From: Ophiosphaerella korrae
Lineage: Eukaryota; Ascomycota; Dothideomycetes; Pleosporales; Phaeosphaeriaceae
Direction of reading: 5' to 3'
Assembly (NCBI GenBank): GCA_028456385.1
Contig: JALNQF010000069.1
Coordinates: 1-64,000, forward strand
Length of the DNA stretch: 64,000 nt
Position 1 is the stretch's first letter. The number at the start of each line of letters is the position of its first letter. A program made the translations under genes and the position numbers. The notes beneath the pieces were generated by a model. It searched no databases. It had not been told where the DNA came from and saw nothing but the letters and a program-made list of their open reading frames with translations. Positions 45,330 through 58,105 of the stretch are shown here, in pieces.

Positions 45330-46470
45330 ATTACTATAATACCTAGTTACGTTTACTACCTACCTTCTATTTATTAGACTTAATTATTACTAAGAGTGCA
45401 CCTTAAACTTCCTTCTACTCTACCTTACTATAAATCCTAGAGAACGATTAGCCTTTTAAATAGAGCGATGTATCTAAGCAATCTACGGCTCGTCTAGGCT
45501 ATACTTCTCCTCTCTCTACCTAAGATACCTTTTAAGAATCTTAGTAACTATATATTACCTAGGATTTATCTAATCTATAGAAGTAGTTAGACAAGCTCTA
45601 AGTAGATATTAAAGAAATAACTAAGATTGTTTTTAAACGAATAGACTCTATATAAACTAGTATATCTATTACTTAGAAGTATATCGACTAGCTTATCCTA
45701 TAGTCAAAGGAAGTTAGGGACATCTACTCTAGGATGTATAGAACGTTAGAGGAGGATAAAGTTATAGGAGGAGACTAGACTACTACTAATAGAATAAGCA
45801 ACTAGTTTAAACACTAGTATATATTTAATAGAGCCTAAATAATACTTGCGTAATTTAATTTTCTATTCTTGCTAATTCGCGTAGCTAACTACATTTCGTA
45901 ATGTAGAACGATAGCTAACGCTAAGCTATAGCACGATAATATTATAGTAGTTACTAAACTAGATCGAGTAAGATTACAACATTAAATATACAATAAAAAT
46001 TAAGAAGAGATAATTACTATTATAGACTACCTAAGTACTACAGTTGCTTATCTACTAATAACATATACTAATAACGCAACTATACTAGTCTAGGAAGAAC
46101 GCTAACACCCCTTACTAAGACAATACCTACTAGGATAGTTAGACTAATTAGGGTAGTAGGATAGCTACCTAGGTACCTTACTATTACGCATTGTCTAATA
46201 GTTATGTAAGGCTACTTTAAACTATATTAGGGCCCTATGCAATATTACGTAGGTAGCGTATAGGTTCTAGCGTTACTATAGCGTTACTATGTTATTTATA
46301 GCGCTTTAGACGCTCCTACTTATAACGTTCCTATTCGTACCTCTTACTACTATCGCATTTCCTATCTTTATTGTAAATAGTTCTTATCCTAGTTGTATTT
46401 CCTACTTGCGTTACACTTTTATTTCTTTTGTACTTATTAGCTATAATACCCTACTAAGGAAATAGCAATA
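45330..46470 (+). pseudogene. Unidentified gene relic, coiled-coil plus hydrophobic C terminus
   Basis: The plus frame reads DLSNLQKQLDKLQVDIKEIT (Gln as TAG, about 45555-45620), then KIVFKRIDSI, ISITQKYIDQLI, EVRDIYSRMYRTLEEDKVIG (about 45710-45770) and DYLSTTVAYLLITYTNNATI (about 46030-46090). After a polar stretch it becomes hydrophobic (LFIALQTLLLITFLFVPLTT, about 46295-46350; AFPIFIV), consistent with a membrane anchor. The layout of a coiled coil then a C-terminal hydrophobic segment is seen in several fungal families. I cannot name one. Confidence 0.42.
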
Positions 46471-46900
46471 ACTAAAACAATTGTAAGCCTTATAATACTA
46501 CAAGTAATAATATATACGTCCTTAACTCCTTTTATATTAAAATATTTAGTATTACCTATTTAACTATATAATTTCCTTACTAGGCCTAATTAAGTATACA
46601 CCCTTATTTCCTATAATTAATAGTATTAAAACAGCGCTATTTAGTAGATCTAGTATCCTATATTGCTTCTCCTTTGCGCTTTTTATTAGACATGTATTTA
46701 CATCGACCTAAATAGGTATAGCTTGTAACCTTATAATCTAGCCTCCTAAATTCTACACTAAGCAATTATCTTCTAGCTAACTACGATATAGATTATAGAA
46801 ATCTACTAATTCTCTACTAGCTTTATCTATTAAATTTTATAAATATTAATATACTCTAATCTAGGCTATATACTCTAAACGTAACTACCTTGTAGTACTA
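46470..46900. other. Spacer, nothing recognised
   Basis: AT-rich linker between opposite-strand relics. No feature was recognised. Confidence 0.3.
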
Positions 46901-48065
46901 ACTGTATATAGCACAAAGACTATAATTCTCTAAGTAGCCTAGGCTTATATTATCCTTAGAGGTAAAAGAAGTATTTAGGTACTCCTCTAGAATTCTCTTT
47001 ACAAGTGCATATAGATTTAGGCTTCGATAGTAAATTAACCTATAATATAAATATAACTTTTTCCTAGCTATAGGTTACTAATAAAGTTTAAAAAAAAACG
47101 ATGTAGTAAAGAGCGCTTAAGTAATACTAGAGAAGTTGTAGTTTATAAGAAACTTTATAGAAAGGCTTTTAAGTTTAGGTATTTTCTAGGTATTATTAAG
47201 TAGAGGCTCGTCTTCTAGAGTAATATTAATGCGAAAGTATTTATACCGCTTATTTGTGTCTATTCTATTTAGGTAGTTATTCTAATTTCTCTATAAATTT
47301 AGTATTACATTAAATAATCAATACAAGCAGACAAAAAAGCAGTCTCTAAAGCGTAGTCTTTAGGGGATAATATAAGGTAAATTAGAGTCTCGAGTATAGC
47401 TAGTGCCTATTAATATAGCAAGATCTAGAGAAGTATTCTAGATAGCCCTCAATTCCTACTTAGCAGGAACTATTAGGTTATTGTATTTCCTAGCTCTACT
47501 ATCTTATAAGAATCCGTAGCTATAGATAAACTTTGTAGGAAAGTAAGATAGCGCTGTAGATATTACGTAAGCCCTAGCAATATTAGTAATTATAGTGACT
47601 CGTTCTTTAGTTAAACTTACGCATTGTATATTAGTATCTTATCTTCTATATTTAAAGGTTAGTAGTGTTTATATCCTATTTAATCGTAAGTAGTAAGACT
47701 TAAAAGGTGTATGTTACAGTAATGTTTACCTTGTCTAGACCTAGATCCGTTATAGCTTAAGAGGATATATAAACAAGAGCTTAAGACATCTATTGTAGTA
47801 ACGGCGACCTTAATTCTAGATATATAGAGATTAGAACTAGAACCTATACTACTAAATATAAGTGTATTAGGCGTATATACTTCCTTTATAGATGCCTCTA
47901 TCGTACTAGCTCTATAAAGACTATTAGTTAACAAAGACAATACTAGCCTATATAGTCTTGCAAAGAAAGGGCTTCTAAAATAAGTATAGTAGGGAAATAC
48001 TACTAATATAAGCTTATTAAATTTAGTAATATACTTGTCTAAGCTGCGTTGCAATAGGAACATAA
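46900..48065 (-). pseudogene. Unidentified protein relic, includes a 127-codon open stretch
   Basis: The minus frame opens at 48063 with MFLLQRSLDKYITKFNKLIL and stays open to 47680 (127 codons), the longest intact frame in this part. It continues past stops as a helical, hydrophobic-rich sequence (QALAILETLIYLILSPKDYA, about 47350-47420, first Gln a stop; LIIPRKYLNLKAFL, about 47155-47205) to about 46900. SLDxYIxxFNxLI resembles the start of some retrotransposon Gag proteins, but the rest does not confirm it. No zinc knuckle was seen. Confidence 0.38.
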
Positions 48066-48239
48066 GTATAATTAAGCTACCTACCCCTAGGTTATGTTGC
48101 TAGGTAGACTAGGCGATAATTTCAAAAAGACTTACCTATACTTGTCCTAAGCGCTAGATTAAAGTTATCGTATATAAAGTATAGTAGGTTTCTAGACTTG
48201 TTAAGAGTATATAAAGCTTAAAGTGTAAATACTCTACGA

Positions 48240-49110
48240 ATTCTGCCCTTATTAAGAACAAGTAAGCAACTTCCTACTATTAGCGGCTTTATATTAACCT
48301 AAAGGCCCCTATACTTCTAATAGAGTATGTATTTAGAGATGTAATATAAGTATTCTATTTTATTTCTCTTGTTTCTAAAAATATAGGTACAAATATCGCA
48401 AAAGGTATATCTATAAGGTAAACTATACTTAGGCTTATAGTAAAAGTAGTAGAAGCATGTTTAAGAGCTTTGTATTACTCCCTAGTTAATTTAAGTATTT
48501 TAGAGAGTTTTCTAATATAGTTAAGCTACTAAAAGTATACCTAACTTAAGTTTAAGGTACGTGTAACAAAATAACGTCTCTAATTACCTATAGTAGTCTA
48601 TAGGTAAAAACCTGTGCTTAGAACTATAGCTAGAGAATACTTAATAACAGTGCTTACAGTATATAGAACTAAATACGTCCTGCGGTTTAAAATCTACTCT
48701 ATATAGTTAGCACTAAGCAATTAAAGTGTAAAGAAGACTAATAGTATATTCTTAGCGGAAGACTATCTAATACAAGCGTAGATACTATATATTATAAAAC
48801 CTACTCCTTTCTTACCTATTATTTTGCACAAATCTTTAAAAAGGTTTGTATATAGTATTTAAAATAATTGTCTACCTAATTTATTTAGCGTGCAGCCTTA
48901 ATAAAATCAAAGTCTAAAGTCTTATATACTAATATATACTATAGGGTAGAATTAAACAAGTAGCTAAGATATATAGTAGAAAAGAGCATTCTATGTAACG
49001 CTTTCTCTTTTTATATAGCCTCTAGGTCTTAGAAGATAGATATCTTAAGGTTATAGTATTTATAGAGTTTTATTTACTTACTATCTAATAATATTAATTT
49101 TACTTGTTAG
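48240..49110 (+). pseudogene. Unidentified protein relic
   Basis: The plus frame is protein-like from about 48241: KNKQATSYYQRLYINLKAPI, VFYFISLVSKNIGTNIAKGI (about 48350-48410), LKRFVYSIQNN (about 48838-48870; Gln a stop) and basic stretches. It has no obvious low complexity and no recognised motif. Orientation is opposite to the 46.9-48.1 kb relic. Confidence 0.33.
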
Positions 49111-50000
49111 ACTTGTCTAAAGAGAGATAACTAATTTTTAGCTAAATATCCCTCTTTAGAAACTAGTATTAGTTAGGGTTTCTAGTATTATGTAGTCCTT
49201 CCTTTATCTACCTACTTAAGGAAAAAATTGATCCTATTATCGTAGGTAGGAAAATTGTCTAGAAATAAGTAAACAAGGTCTATAAATAAGAGTAAAAGTT
49301 TACTTATAACTATATCTACAATAAACTATATATACTCTACAGGAGAGTCTACTAGCAACTATTCTAATCTATAGTAGCTTTAGCTAAAATAGTTACGCAG
49401 TAGCTAATATTCGTTGTATAGCTTTAGAGTATTAAAGCTCGCTATAAGGATAGGATAGACACTATTAACAGTTAAGTTATCTAGATATAGCTATGCTAGT
49501 CTACGTAATTCTATATAGCCTATATTTAGGAATATAGCTCTCTATATAGTATCTTTTCTACCTCTTCCTAAGAGGGCTACAGTTAATAGGTACTAATAGT
49601 TAGGATCTCTAAAGGTCGCAATAATCTCTTTAAAACTTTTTCTATATAATAAAAACTAATTATCCTTGCTTTTAAAAACGTAGAGCTAGTCCGAGCTTCT
49701 ATTTAATACTATATAGTTTAGGTACTACTTACGTAGTTAGATAGTTATATATACTTGTATATATAAGTATAATTATGCCTAAGTAGAATCTAGAGGACTC
49801 TTGTATGCCCTTATAGATATAAGACGAACGTTAGATTTCTTTTAACGGTAGAAACTTAATCTGTAACAGAAAAAGATAGATGTATAGTAGCTAGTATTAT
49901 CTAGGAACTATATAGGTTTTACTACGTTACCTTAACTACAGTATCTCTAGTACGGAATTAGATAAATGTACTAGATGTTGTATCTCTAACCTACAACACA
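49110..50000. other. Spacer, nothing recognised
   Basis: AT-rich. Short protein-like runs occur but no family or repeat was recognised. Confidence 0.3.
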
Positions 50001-52500
50001 ACTTACCTATATTAATTAATTACTTAGACTATAAGCAAATCCTAGTACAAGTAGATATTAATAGTAAAGTCCTTTACAAAATTAGATCTCCTCCTAAACT
50101 CCTACTTCTACTGTCTCTTAAGCTATTATATTTCTATAGAAAGTTTAGGTTAGAAACTACTAAAGAATAAGATGCGAGTAGGCTAGATAAGTAGTAGACT
50201 ATTAATTTCTTTCGTGTTAGTAAGTGCAGGTTTGCAGTATTAGAGTAGCTAAATACTAACTTGAATGCAGCGACGCTAGCAGCTACTCTAAGAAGTATTT
50301 AGCAGCATTATAAGAGGTATTTACTACTTAGCAATAGAGAAATATACTTGTATATCTGTTATTACGAGTATAACAGGGACGAAGAAAAGGCTTTAAGATA
50401 GTAGGTATTGTTAAGCTATTCTAAAGCAAAGAATTTAGATTAAATACTACAAAACTTATAGCTTCGTAACCTCTTTAATTATATAGAACCTTGCTGCTCG
50501 TTATAAGATAGCTTTTAGCTTAGATTATTTCTAAGAATTTTAAGTTAGAGGTGTAGATAGGTACGTATATTAGGGATAGATTACTTCGCTTGAAAATGTT
50601 AAAATGCTCTAGGAGATTAAGTATTATCTCTAACGAATAGGTTACATATAGTCACGAATTACGTTTAGAGTAAGAACTAGGTGTAATAAGTATACTGTTT
50701 AAAAACTTTAAGGGCTTGTACTAAGGTAGAGTACTCGCGATCGTTCTATAGTTAAGACCTTATTTGCTTCTAACTATATATTTCCTTAAGTAGGCGATCC
50801 TAATATAAGGGCGTAGATTCTTAAGATAATACTTACGCTTAATAGTATTATTCCTAGTTTTAAGACTTTTTTTAACTATATAAAGATACTAGAACTAATT
50901 ATACTTTAAATAAGGGTTCTATTCTCTTATAGCGAACTATTTCTAACAAGAGATATATATAGTTAGGTTTAGACACGCTATCTATCTATTAGAGATATAT
51001 TAATCTAAAAATATTACAAGATAACTAAAGAAAATACAAATAAGTATTTAATATAGAAAAACGAGTTTAAAGAAGAAGCTATTGTAACAAGCAACTCTAA
51101 TATATACTCGTACTAGTAGCTTTGTCTATTCTTACTACGCTAGGGTCTAGGATTGTAGAAGCTTCTAAATAAGCTAATTAATAAGCCGCAATTAATAGAT
51201 TGTCCTAAAGCACTAATTTAGCTTAGCTAACTTGCAAACCAACTAGGCTTTAAGTCTAATAAGATCCTAAAGCTAAGTTAGTAAAATCCTAACCTATGCG
51301 AGATTCGTATCTACATACGTTAAGAGTAGCTAAGCACTATATACTTTGTATCTCTAGAGAAGTTTAAAGTAGAAGCTACTACTCGCTAAGAAAGGCTAAG
51401 GATATTTAAGATTTAACTAACTCCTCCTAAACCTTTAATAATAACAGATAGTAATGCTTTAAATTGTACACTTAGGACTTATTTGTAACTTTTTTTTCTT
51501 ACTATCTAGAGTACTCTTAAACAAAGTACTAGGAACGCCTTAATAGATTATAGAATGCTTATATTAATCTTAACCTACTTTTTTAACAGCTTTAAACTAT
51601 AATTAACAGTTATACCTAATGTAGAGACTTAAGCTAGACTGTCTATAGTTAAACTACAGGCTAGGCTATTAATAGTGCTCCCTCTTTCTAAACCTAATTT
51701 AAATAAGATTTTAGTATTACCTCCTATCTATATTCCTCCTTTAACTAACACCCCTCTTAAAAATCAAGCAAAAGTACAAGCACGGCTAGTATTATCTATA
51801 TATAATACTCTTACTAGTCCTACTTAGACTAAAACTAAGTAGTAGGATTTTAATATAGAAGTTATAGATAATCGCCCTATTAGGAGGCCTAAAGATACTA
51901 TTATCTTCTAGTATTTACTTCTTAAAAAAACTAATAAGCTTATATAAAGAGCTCTCTATAAATTAAATTAGTTTAATATAGATATTACTATAGGAGAGCT
52001 TACTAAGGATAGTAAATTTCCTTAGTTTATAGCAATTAATAAACACAACAAAATAGGCGCTATATCTTAGAATAATTTGTTAAATAAGTAGAAAAGGTCT
52101 AAGAGGCCTAATAATATTTTCTACATGTATAAAGATAAGCCTATTCAAGTTTAGCTAAGAAAATTAATTAAAGGAACGTTTCTTGCAAAGTAATTTATAC
52201 ATTTAACTTCTATTAAAATATTGTTATTTGCGCTTAAACTTAGTCTACAAATAATTAATTAGTTCTAAGAAAGAAACTAAGCTAATGTACGACCCCTTGT
52301 ATTACAGCTTCCTTCTAGTTCTTTAGCTATATTAGTTCTAGATTAGCCTAGGTAATAGTCTTAACTTACTAGGGTAAGCGTATAGTATAGTTAAGTAAGG
52401 GTTGTACAAAGCAAGTTAGTAATATAGCCTTGCTGTTAAATAACTTAAGACGAGGAGAATGTATAAGAAGCTGCTCCTACAAAATAAACCTAAATGTAGT
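50000..52500 (+). pseudogene. Unidentified gene relic with long Pro/Ser-type disordered C-terminal half
   Basis: The upstream part (about 50230-50700) reads as a globular protein in one frame (NLNAATLAATLRSI, LFNYIEPCCSL, LTNRLHIVTNYVQSKNQVQ with the last Gln a stop). From about 50930 to 52380 another frame holds with few breaks. It is rich in Pro, Leu (likely former Pro), Ser, Asn and Lys (for example PPIYIPPLTNTPLKNQAKV, about 51720-51775), as expected for a disordered region. The change of frame near 50900 may mark an intron or a separate gene. I recognise no domain. Confidence 0.38.
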
Positions 52501-53220
52501 TATTCTCCTAAGTTACTATTATCTATTATTATTTACTATAAGATGTTAGCCCTAAAAAGATTAAAACACATATATATTACTTACTATAACTAAAAAGTAA
52601 AGGTATTAAAGCGCGTTGTATTACGTTATAGTTTCTCTCCTAATTAGTATAGTATAATAGAAACTTTCTATGCAATAGGTGCTCTAATAGTAATAAAAAA
52701 TATGCTTACCTAGAGAGTGTAAGGCTAACAATTAAGTAATGTTTACTTATTAAAGGAAAGAAATTAGGACTAACTACTCTAGATATATAAGGCATCTTAA
52801 GGCGTAGATTAAGATGCTAAGGGGAATGCTATTCTAGAATAGTATTAATTATCCTTTGTTAGTACTTGCTAAGAGTTATTAGTCTTCTATGTTAGTAACT
52901 AAGTAACAAGCTAGATTTATACTACTAAGGGTAATAGCGACTTACTCTACTATCTTATATTATTACATAGACCTGAATATACTATTTAACGCTTCTTATA
53001 CCTATAACCCTACAACCCCTAGCCTATATAGTCTACCTATAGGGCTGTTTAGACCCTTGTACCTAAGTTAATTTTAGGAGCTTATAGCTAGATATATAAA
53101 AAGTACTAATCTAATTAATCTATTAAATTTGCTCTATAAAGAAAACTACTAATAACTTTAAATAGTTTAAGAAGAGCTAATAGATATATTATTATTAGAA
53201 TTAAGGTTATTATTAATGTT
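52500..53220. other. Spacer, weak coding signal
   Basis: One plus-strand run near 52600-52830 (GIKARCITLQF, SVRLTIKQCLLIKGKKLGL) is protein-like; no family was recognised. No repeats were seen. Confidence 0.3.
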
Positions 53221-53229
53221 GTCTCTAAT

Positions 53230-54320
53230 AGGTACACTATACGCTTCTATATCTTTAAAATCTATATAGTTAGAGCTTTCTACCTTATTACTTGTCTAGA
53301 GGTGTTATAGTCTATCGTATAGCTCTTGTTTCTATAGACCTTCTTTATTGTAGTATATAGTATCCTAGAGATATACCTTAACTTTATCTATAGTAGAGGT
53401 AATTAACCCCTCTATATTAATAAAGCTCTTTTTTATTACAAGTTATAACTTAACTTCTTTTAGGCTAGGGTAGTCCTTTACAACCTATATAGTAAGATTG
53501 TACTATTCTTATATTATATAATTGTTTATAGAGCTTAGGATTACAGATACTACCCTTATACAATATATTATATTGTTTAGGCTTAAATGTGCTTTAAGTT
53601 GTTAGTAATAGTAGATGCCTATCTAGGTTAAGACTTATACCTAGTACAATTATACATCTATTTCTAGGACCCGTTAAGTCTAATTTAAAAGGTAAAGTTT
53701 TATAGCGAAGTAGATAGAGGGAGAATATATCCTTAAGGAGTTGTTAGAACTTTTTGTAGTTTAACATCTTCGCTATTTTTAAAAGTTTAAGTAGCTCGCT
53801 TAATACTATCTTTTCTAGCTTTAGCGTAAATATAATAAAGATATACTAAATTATACTATACAATAGTAACGTATTAGGGACCTCGTAGCGTTAGATTATA
53901 TCTACTACCTTTATAAGTGTTTCTATAGATATATCTTTACTTAGTATAAAGATATTGTAAGCTAACTAGTAGATAAAGTAGACTATTTTAGAATCTTTAT
54001 ATAGAAGCTTAATTAAGCTTAGTAGTAAGCTTCTCTTAGGTCTAAAAAGTTATTAGAAATAATAGGATAGCTCTAATATTTTAGAGGAAGATATACGTAA
54101 GATAGAGTACTAAACAAGAATCTAGGCGTCCTATTGTAGATCTACTACTATAAGTAACTTAATCGACTTGAATTAATCTATTATAGTTACTAGAAAACTC
54201 TACGTCTAGGCAATATAATAATTTAAGATATTCAAGAGCTTTAATATAACAGGAGTATATAGTAAATTAGATGCCTACTCTACAGCGTTTTATAGATAGC
54301 TCCTTCTAAAGAAGCCTAAG
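53230..54320 (-). pseudogene. BTB/POZ-domain protein relic (fungal type)
   Basis: On the minus strand the frame reads SIKLLIVVDLQ (stop) DAQILVQYSILRISSSKILE (about 54090-54175), LSYYFQ, SLIKLLYKDSKIVYFIYQL (about 53965-54020), AYNIFILSKDISIETLIKVV and DIIQRYEVPNTLLLYSIIQY (about 53845-53940), then FTLKLEKIVLSELLKLLKIA (about 53780-53835). The order of a beta strand, SSKxLxLxSxxF, a hydrophobic helix before the linker, and an ADKYxxxxxL-type helix matches fungal BTB/POZ proteins. These are often substrate adaptors or of unknown role and occur in large families. A C-terminal part with CNPKLYKQL, YYIGCKGL continues to about 53300. The assignment rests on pattern only. Confidence 0.55.
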
Positions 54321-55030
54321 AAAGTTAAGAATCTTAGTCTTTGCTATCCCTACGCTAAGCATTCCTATCTAGCTTATTAGATACGTTCTAAGAGCTAGCT
54401 TCTAATAATTAAGACGATATTGTTATTGTTACGTAGGTAGCTTAGCCTAAGGGTAACTAGTGCTTATTTAATAAGCGCCTAGTACCTATAATATTGCATG
54501 TGCTGCGCCTAGCCCTATATATACTTACAAGGGTAGATCTTCCCCTATAATATATTGCTCTAATTAGCTAATTAGTTATATTTAAACAAAGATCTACCCT
54601 AAAGCGAGTGCACATATAAGTGTATATAGTTCCTAGGTTCTATACATATATATTTAAATTATATATATATATAGTACAATGCAAATAATAGGATTAACGT
54701 TATATATAGGAGGTTACTTTTTTCGTTAATTTTATATACTAGATGCGTCGTTGTTAGCCTTATAGCGGCGTTATTCTACCCTTACTTAGAGGAGAGCTAG
54801 GCAAGACAGGGGACTTGTCCCCTAGTACTACACGATTTTACCTTACGCTGCACGCTATTTACACTAATTAATAACCTACACTAATAATACAATATTCGTG
54901 CTACTATAATTGTAGGGTTTTAATACTACACTTTCCCTAAGATAGTATAATATTACGTTACGTCTTATTTAGTGTAATCCTACTAAATAGGCTTACAGTA
55001 GCTGTATTATCAGCGACATATATCTTACCT
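54320..55030. other. Spacer with AT microsatellite and short inverted pair
   Basis: Contains an alternating AT run (about 54650-54683) and a short inverted pair, agggtagatctt at about 54530 and aagatctaccct at about 54588, about 45 bases apart. Near 54700-54960 the sequence is richer in GC and less RIP-marked (gcgtcgttgttagccttata, cacgctatttacac). No gene was recognised. Confidence 0.45.
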
Positions 55031-55034
55031 AACT

Positions 55035-57290
55035 CTTCTTAGATCTAAAATACCTTATTAGAGCTTACTCCTAAGCCGTTACAGGGAAGTCTAACTACTA
55101 GGATCCTTTTAAGAGTACTGTCTTCGAACAAGCTATTATATACTATATTCCTAGCCCTAGAATACTAGAGAGAAGTAGGCGTAAATTCTAGCAAAGAGTT
55201 AAAAGCTTTACGAAGTATATAATAGTATACTATAGTTAAGGTAGTTACAATAACTATAAAGTAAGCCTATTTAACGTATTTTAGCTACCCTCGCAAGTCT
55301 CTTACTAGTAGAAATAGAATAATAAGACTTATTTCTATAACATAAACACCTATTAAAAGGTGTTTTAGAGCTTTAGGGTAGAAATTGCCCCTATTATCTT
55401 GCTTAGTAAAAATAATAGTTGATTCCAAATATATAAACTAAAAGAGTGTAAATACAAGTGCCTAAATAGGAATAATAATTAGCGAAACAATTACGTAGAG
55501 GAAACCTGCTTCTTTTTTAGCTAATTAAAAATAATTAAATCTTATCCTATTACTACATACTAATGTAGGAGAGATTAGTATAGATAGGTATAAAGTTTCC
55601 CTATTAAATATCCTCTACAAGATCTCTTTCTAATATTTAAGTTACTATCTTATCTAATAATAGCCCTAAAAAGAGCTTCCTAACTAGGCAGTTAAGACGT
55701 AATAGAGAGTTAGCACTAACTAATAATAACTGTAATAGTACGTATAAAAGGAAATAGTTACTTACTTTAAGGAGATTTTTTACTATTGTTGCGATAAGCG
55801 ACCCTCTATTAAATACTTTATTTACAATTAAAGTAAGCCTAGTAGATAATAATATAACTAGGGTAAGCTAAATAAGAAGAAAGTAAAAGAAGTAGTCCTA
55901 GATTTTAAGGCTTATAGTACTTTTTAATAGGATACCCTATTTCTAAACAAGGTATTTAAGAGTAACTAAAAATACTTTAACTATTATACTTAGGATAACG
56001 GGTAGTAATATTCCCTAAAGTACGCCGAGAGACTATACTAGGAGGTTGTTAATCTAATTCAACTAGCGCACAGCCTAGGTTAGATAAATAATCTAAGAGA
56101 GTAGTCTAGTAAAGGTAATCGGAATAGCACAAAGTACTACTAATAGCGTAATTAGCGCATTTAATATTACGCTACGAAGATTTCGATACTACTACAAAAT
56201 ACAAATATTATCCTACACAATATTATTAGTAGAGGTTAGTAGTATCCTAGGCGTTATGTATCTAGGCTTATAATAAATTACTGTCTAACACACTATATAA
56301 GCTACTAATAGAGTATTAAAAGTAATAAAGGCTAATAGTAGTAGGGTAAAGTTCTCTTACCCTACTTAGAGCCCTTTAATTTTTTTACTAGTCTTCTAAA
56401 TTTCTCCTTAATAAAAGTAAATTGTATCTATCTTCCTTACTTTAATCTACGCCTAGATATCTTTAAATTTCTAAGACTAAGGGGGAGGGCGTATATTAGG
56501 CCTACTAATATCTAGCTTTACGGGCTGTTTAATACTTACTTTTAGCCTGTTTCGTATATATTATGTTTTGGTAATCTCTAGTAAATAGACGAGGTTTTCT
56601 CTTCTTTTTAGTAGCTTAGATAGAGGACTAAAGTCCTAATTAATTAAGATAATAGATATTTTTCTAGAGAAACTGTAGAATTGCGACGAGAGGTTCTCTC
56701 GTATTAACTACGCTAGTAGTATAGAGTTAACAAGAATAGTTCTACGTGCTGTATATAGTAAATTTTGCCGTATAGTAATATAATATACAAGTTCGCTCTA
56801 GATTACCCTACAAATATGTGCGATAAACATAATACTAAGGACAAAATATACCTAGTATCGATTATAGTAATTAAGGCTAACATTAGGCTATACTAGCGTA
56901 TCTAGCCTACTTACTTTAAGCGTAGAGCTTTTCCTATAAATATAATTTACTAGTATTAGGATTAGGGTTATTATTATAGCGGACAGAAAGAATATAATAA
57001 ATAAGGTTCGTATATATTAGTAGAAGAGATACCTATTAAGGTTTTTATAGTCGCATTCGAGTCGTAATAATTTACTAGCTAAATCCTTATATACTTTTTG
57101 TATTTTAGGCTTAATTATACTACTTTGTCGTTAGTATAAGTAATTTAGAGTAGTAATTAGGCTTACTAGAGTCTTAGAAAACGTTTCTAAATAGTATAAT
57201 ATATTAGGACTTAAATAACAAAGATAAAGATTAAAAAAATAATAGAGGTAAGAAAGGAGCTTAGTAAGACGCTACTAAGTTGCTAAGCTT
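55035..57290 (-). pseudogene. CSC1/OSCA (DUF221) calcium-permeable channel relic
   Basis: Minus strand. The N terminus has a hydrophobic segment (VASLAPSFLTSIIFLIFIFV; first residues tentative, about 57220-57280). Next come a second segment near 56950-56990, PNVSLNYYNRYQVYFVLSIM (about 56850-56915), YTARRTILVNSILLAQLIRE (about 56700-56770) and the soluble loop with SKLLKRREKT. The conserved channel core follows: FITFNTLLVAYIVCQTVIYY (about 56265-56325), NALITLLVVLCAIPITFTRL (about 56110-56170), LGVLQGILLPVILSIIVKVF (about 55975-56040), YLVQKQGILLKST and SNYFLLYVLLQLLLVSANSL (about 55710-55775). This is the family's order, including GxLQGxLP and the AxFFxxYV-type motif. These proteins are osmosensing or mechanosensitive cation channels in the plasma membrane. 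Later transmembrane parts continue to about 55400 in shifted frames. Damage is mostly transitions. Confidence 0.87.
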
Positions 57291-57299
57291 TAGAGAAGG

Positions 57300-57900
57300 A
57301 CTTACTAAAAGCTAAATTAGAGGTCTTAGTATTATTAGTTTACATATTATTATATACTTGTTTATAGGATACTATTAAGTAAAGCCTCCTAATATCTTTA
57401 TACTTTATCGTACTAGTATAAGTAACACGAGAAAAAAACCCTCTCTTACTAGTTGCGCTAGATTAAATAAAGTATTACCTAGTGTAGACTAGTAAATGTC
57501 TACTATTAGATTTATTAGTCTCTAGTACTATAGCTCGCTCTAGTATATAGCCTACAATACTATATCTTTAGTACTATCCTAGTAATAGGTTTATAGGTAG
57601 ACAGATATATTACAGTCTAAAATAGTAGTGCACGAAGCTTTAGTTCTAGTTAAAGTATTTAATTACTTATATAGCACAGAAGTAAAAGAAAACTAACTAT
57701 ATCTAGAGACTAGTAGATGCCTAGATCTCGAAAAAGAGTGCACTAATAGGCGAAGATCGTAAGGCTTTACTAAAGGCTCTTAATATTGTTAAAACCGTCG
57801 TACAAGAGAATATATAGACAAGTACTTGTATATTACAAAGTGTAACGACGCAACAACATACAATACTAAACTACTCTACCTAATTAGGAGCACGAGCTAC
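57300..57900. other. Spacer between channel relic and GNIGPEI-repeat relic
   Basis: This is the shared 5' flank of two divergent relics, the minus-strand channel and the plus-strand repeat protein, so it may hold two old promoters. No motif was recognised. AT-rich with moderate RIP. Confidence 0.35.
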
Positions 57901-57984
57901 AAAAGCTTTAACCTAAAATAATACTAAGTTAAGATTGTAGTTGTTGTTTGTAGGACTAGGGACCGATACAGAGTATATAGAATC

Positions 57985-58105
57985 TAAATCAGATGAAATA
58001 GAACTTGAAATAGGCAATATAGGGCCTGAAATAAGTAATATAAGGCCTAAAATAGGCGATATAAGGCCCAAACTAGGCAATATAGGGCCCGAAATAGAAA
58101 ATATA
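57985..58105. repeat. 21-bp tandem repeat (ggcaatatagggcctgaaata)
   Basis: About five units of 21 bases with variants such as agtaatataaggcctaaaat and ggcgatataaggcccaaact. Each unit encodes one seven-residue repeat of the surrounding relic. Both strands stay open across it; the minus-strand frame at 57913-58128 is a by-product. Confidence 0.8.

Noticed and set aside
46900..48065. Retrotransposon Gag assignment for the minus-strand relic
   Set aside because: Only the first 20 residues resemble a Gag start. No zinc knuckle, protease or Pol frame is linked to it.
54528..54600. Small MITE with agggtagatctt ends
   Set aside because: The inverted pair is only 12-13 bases with about 45 bases between and no target duplication, so chance or a simple hairpin is as likely.
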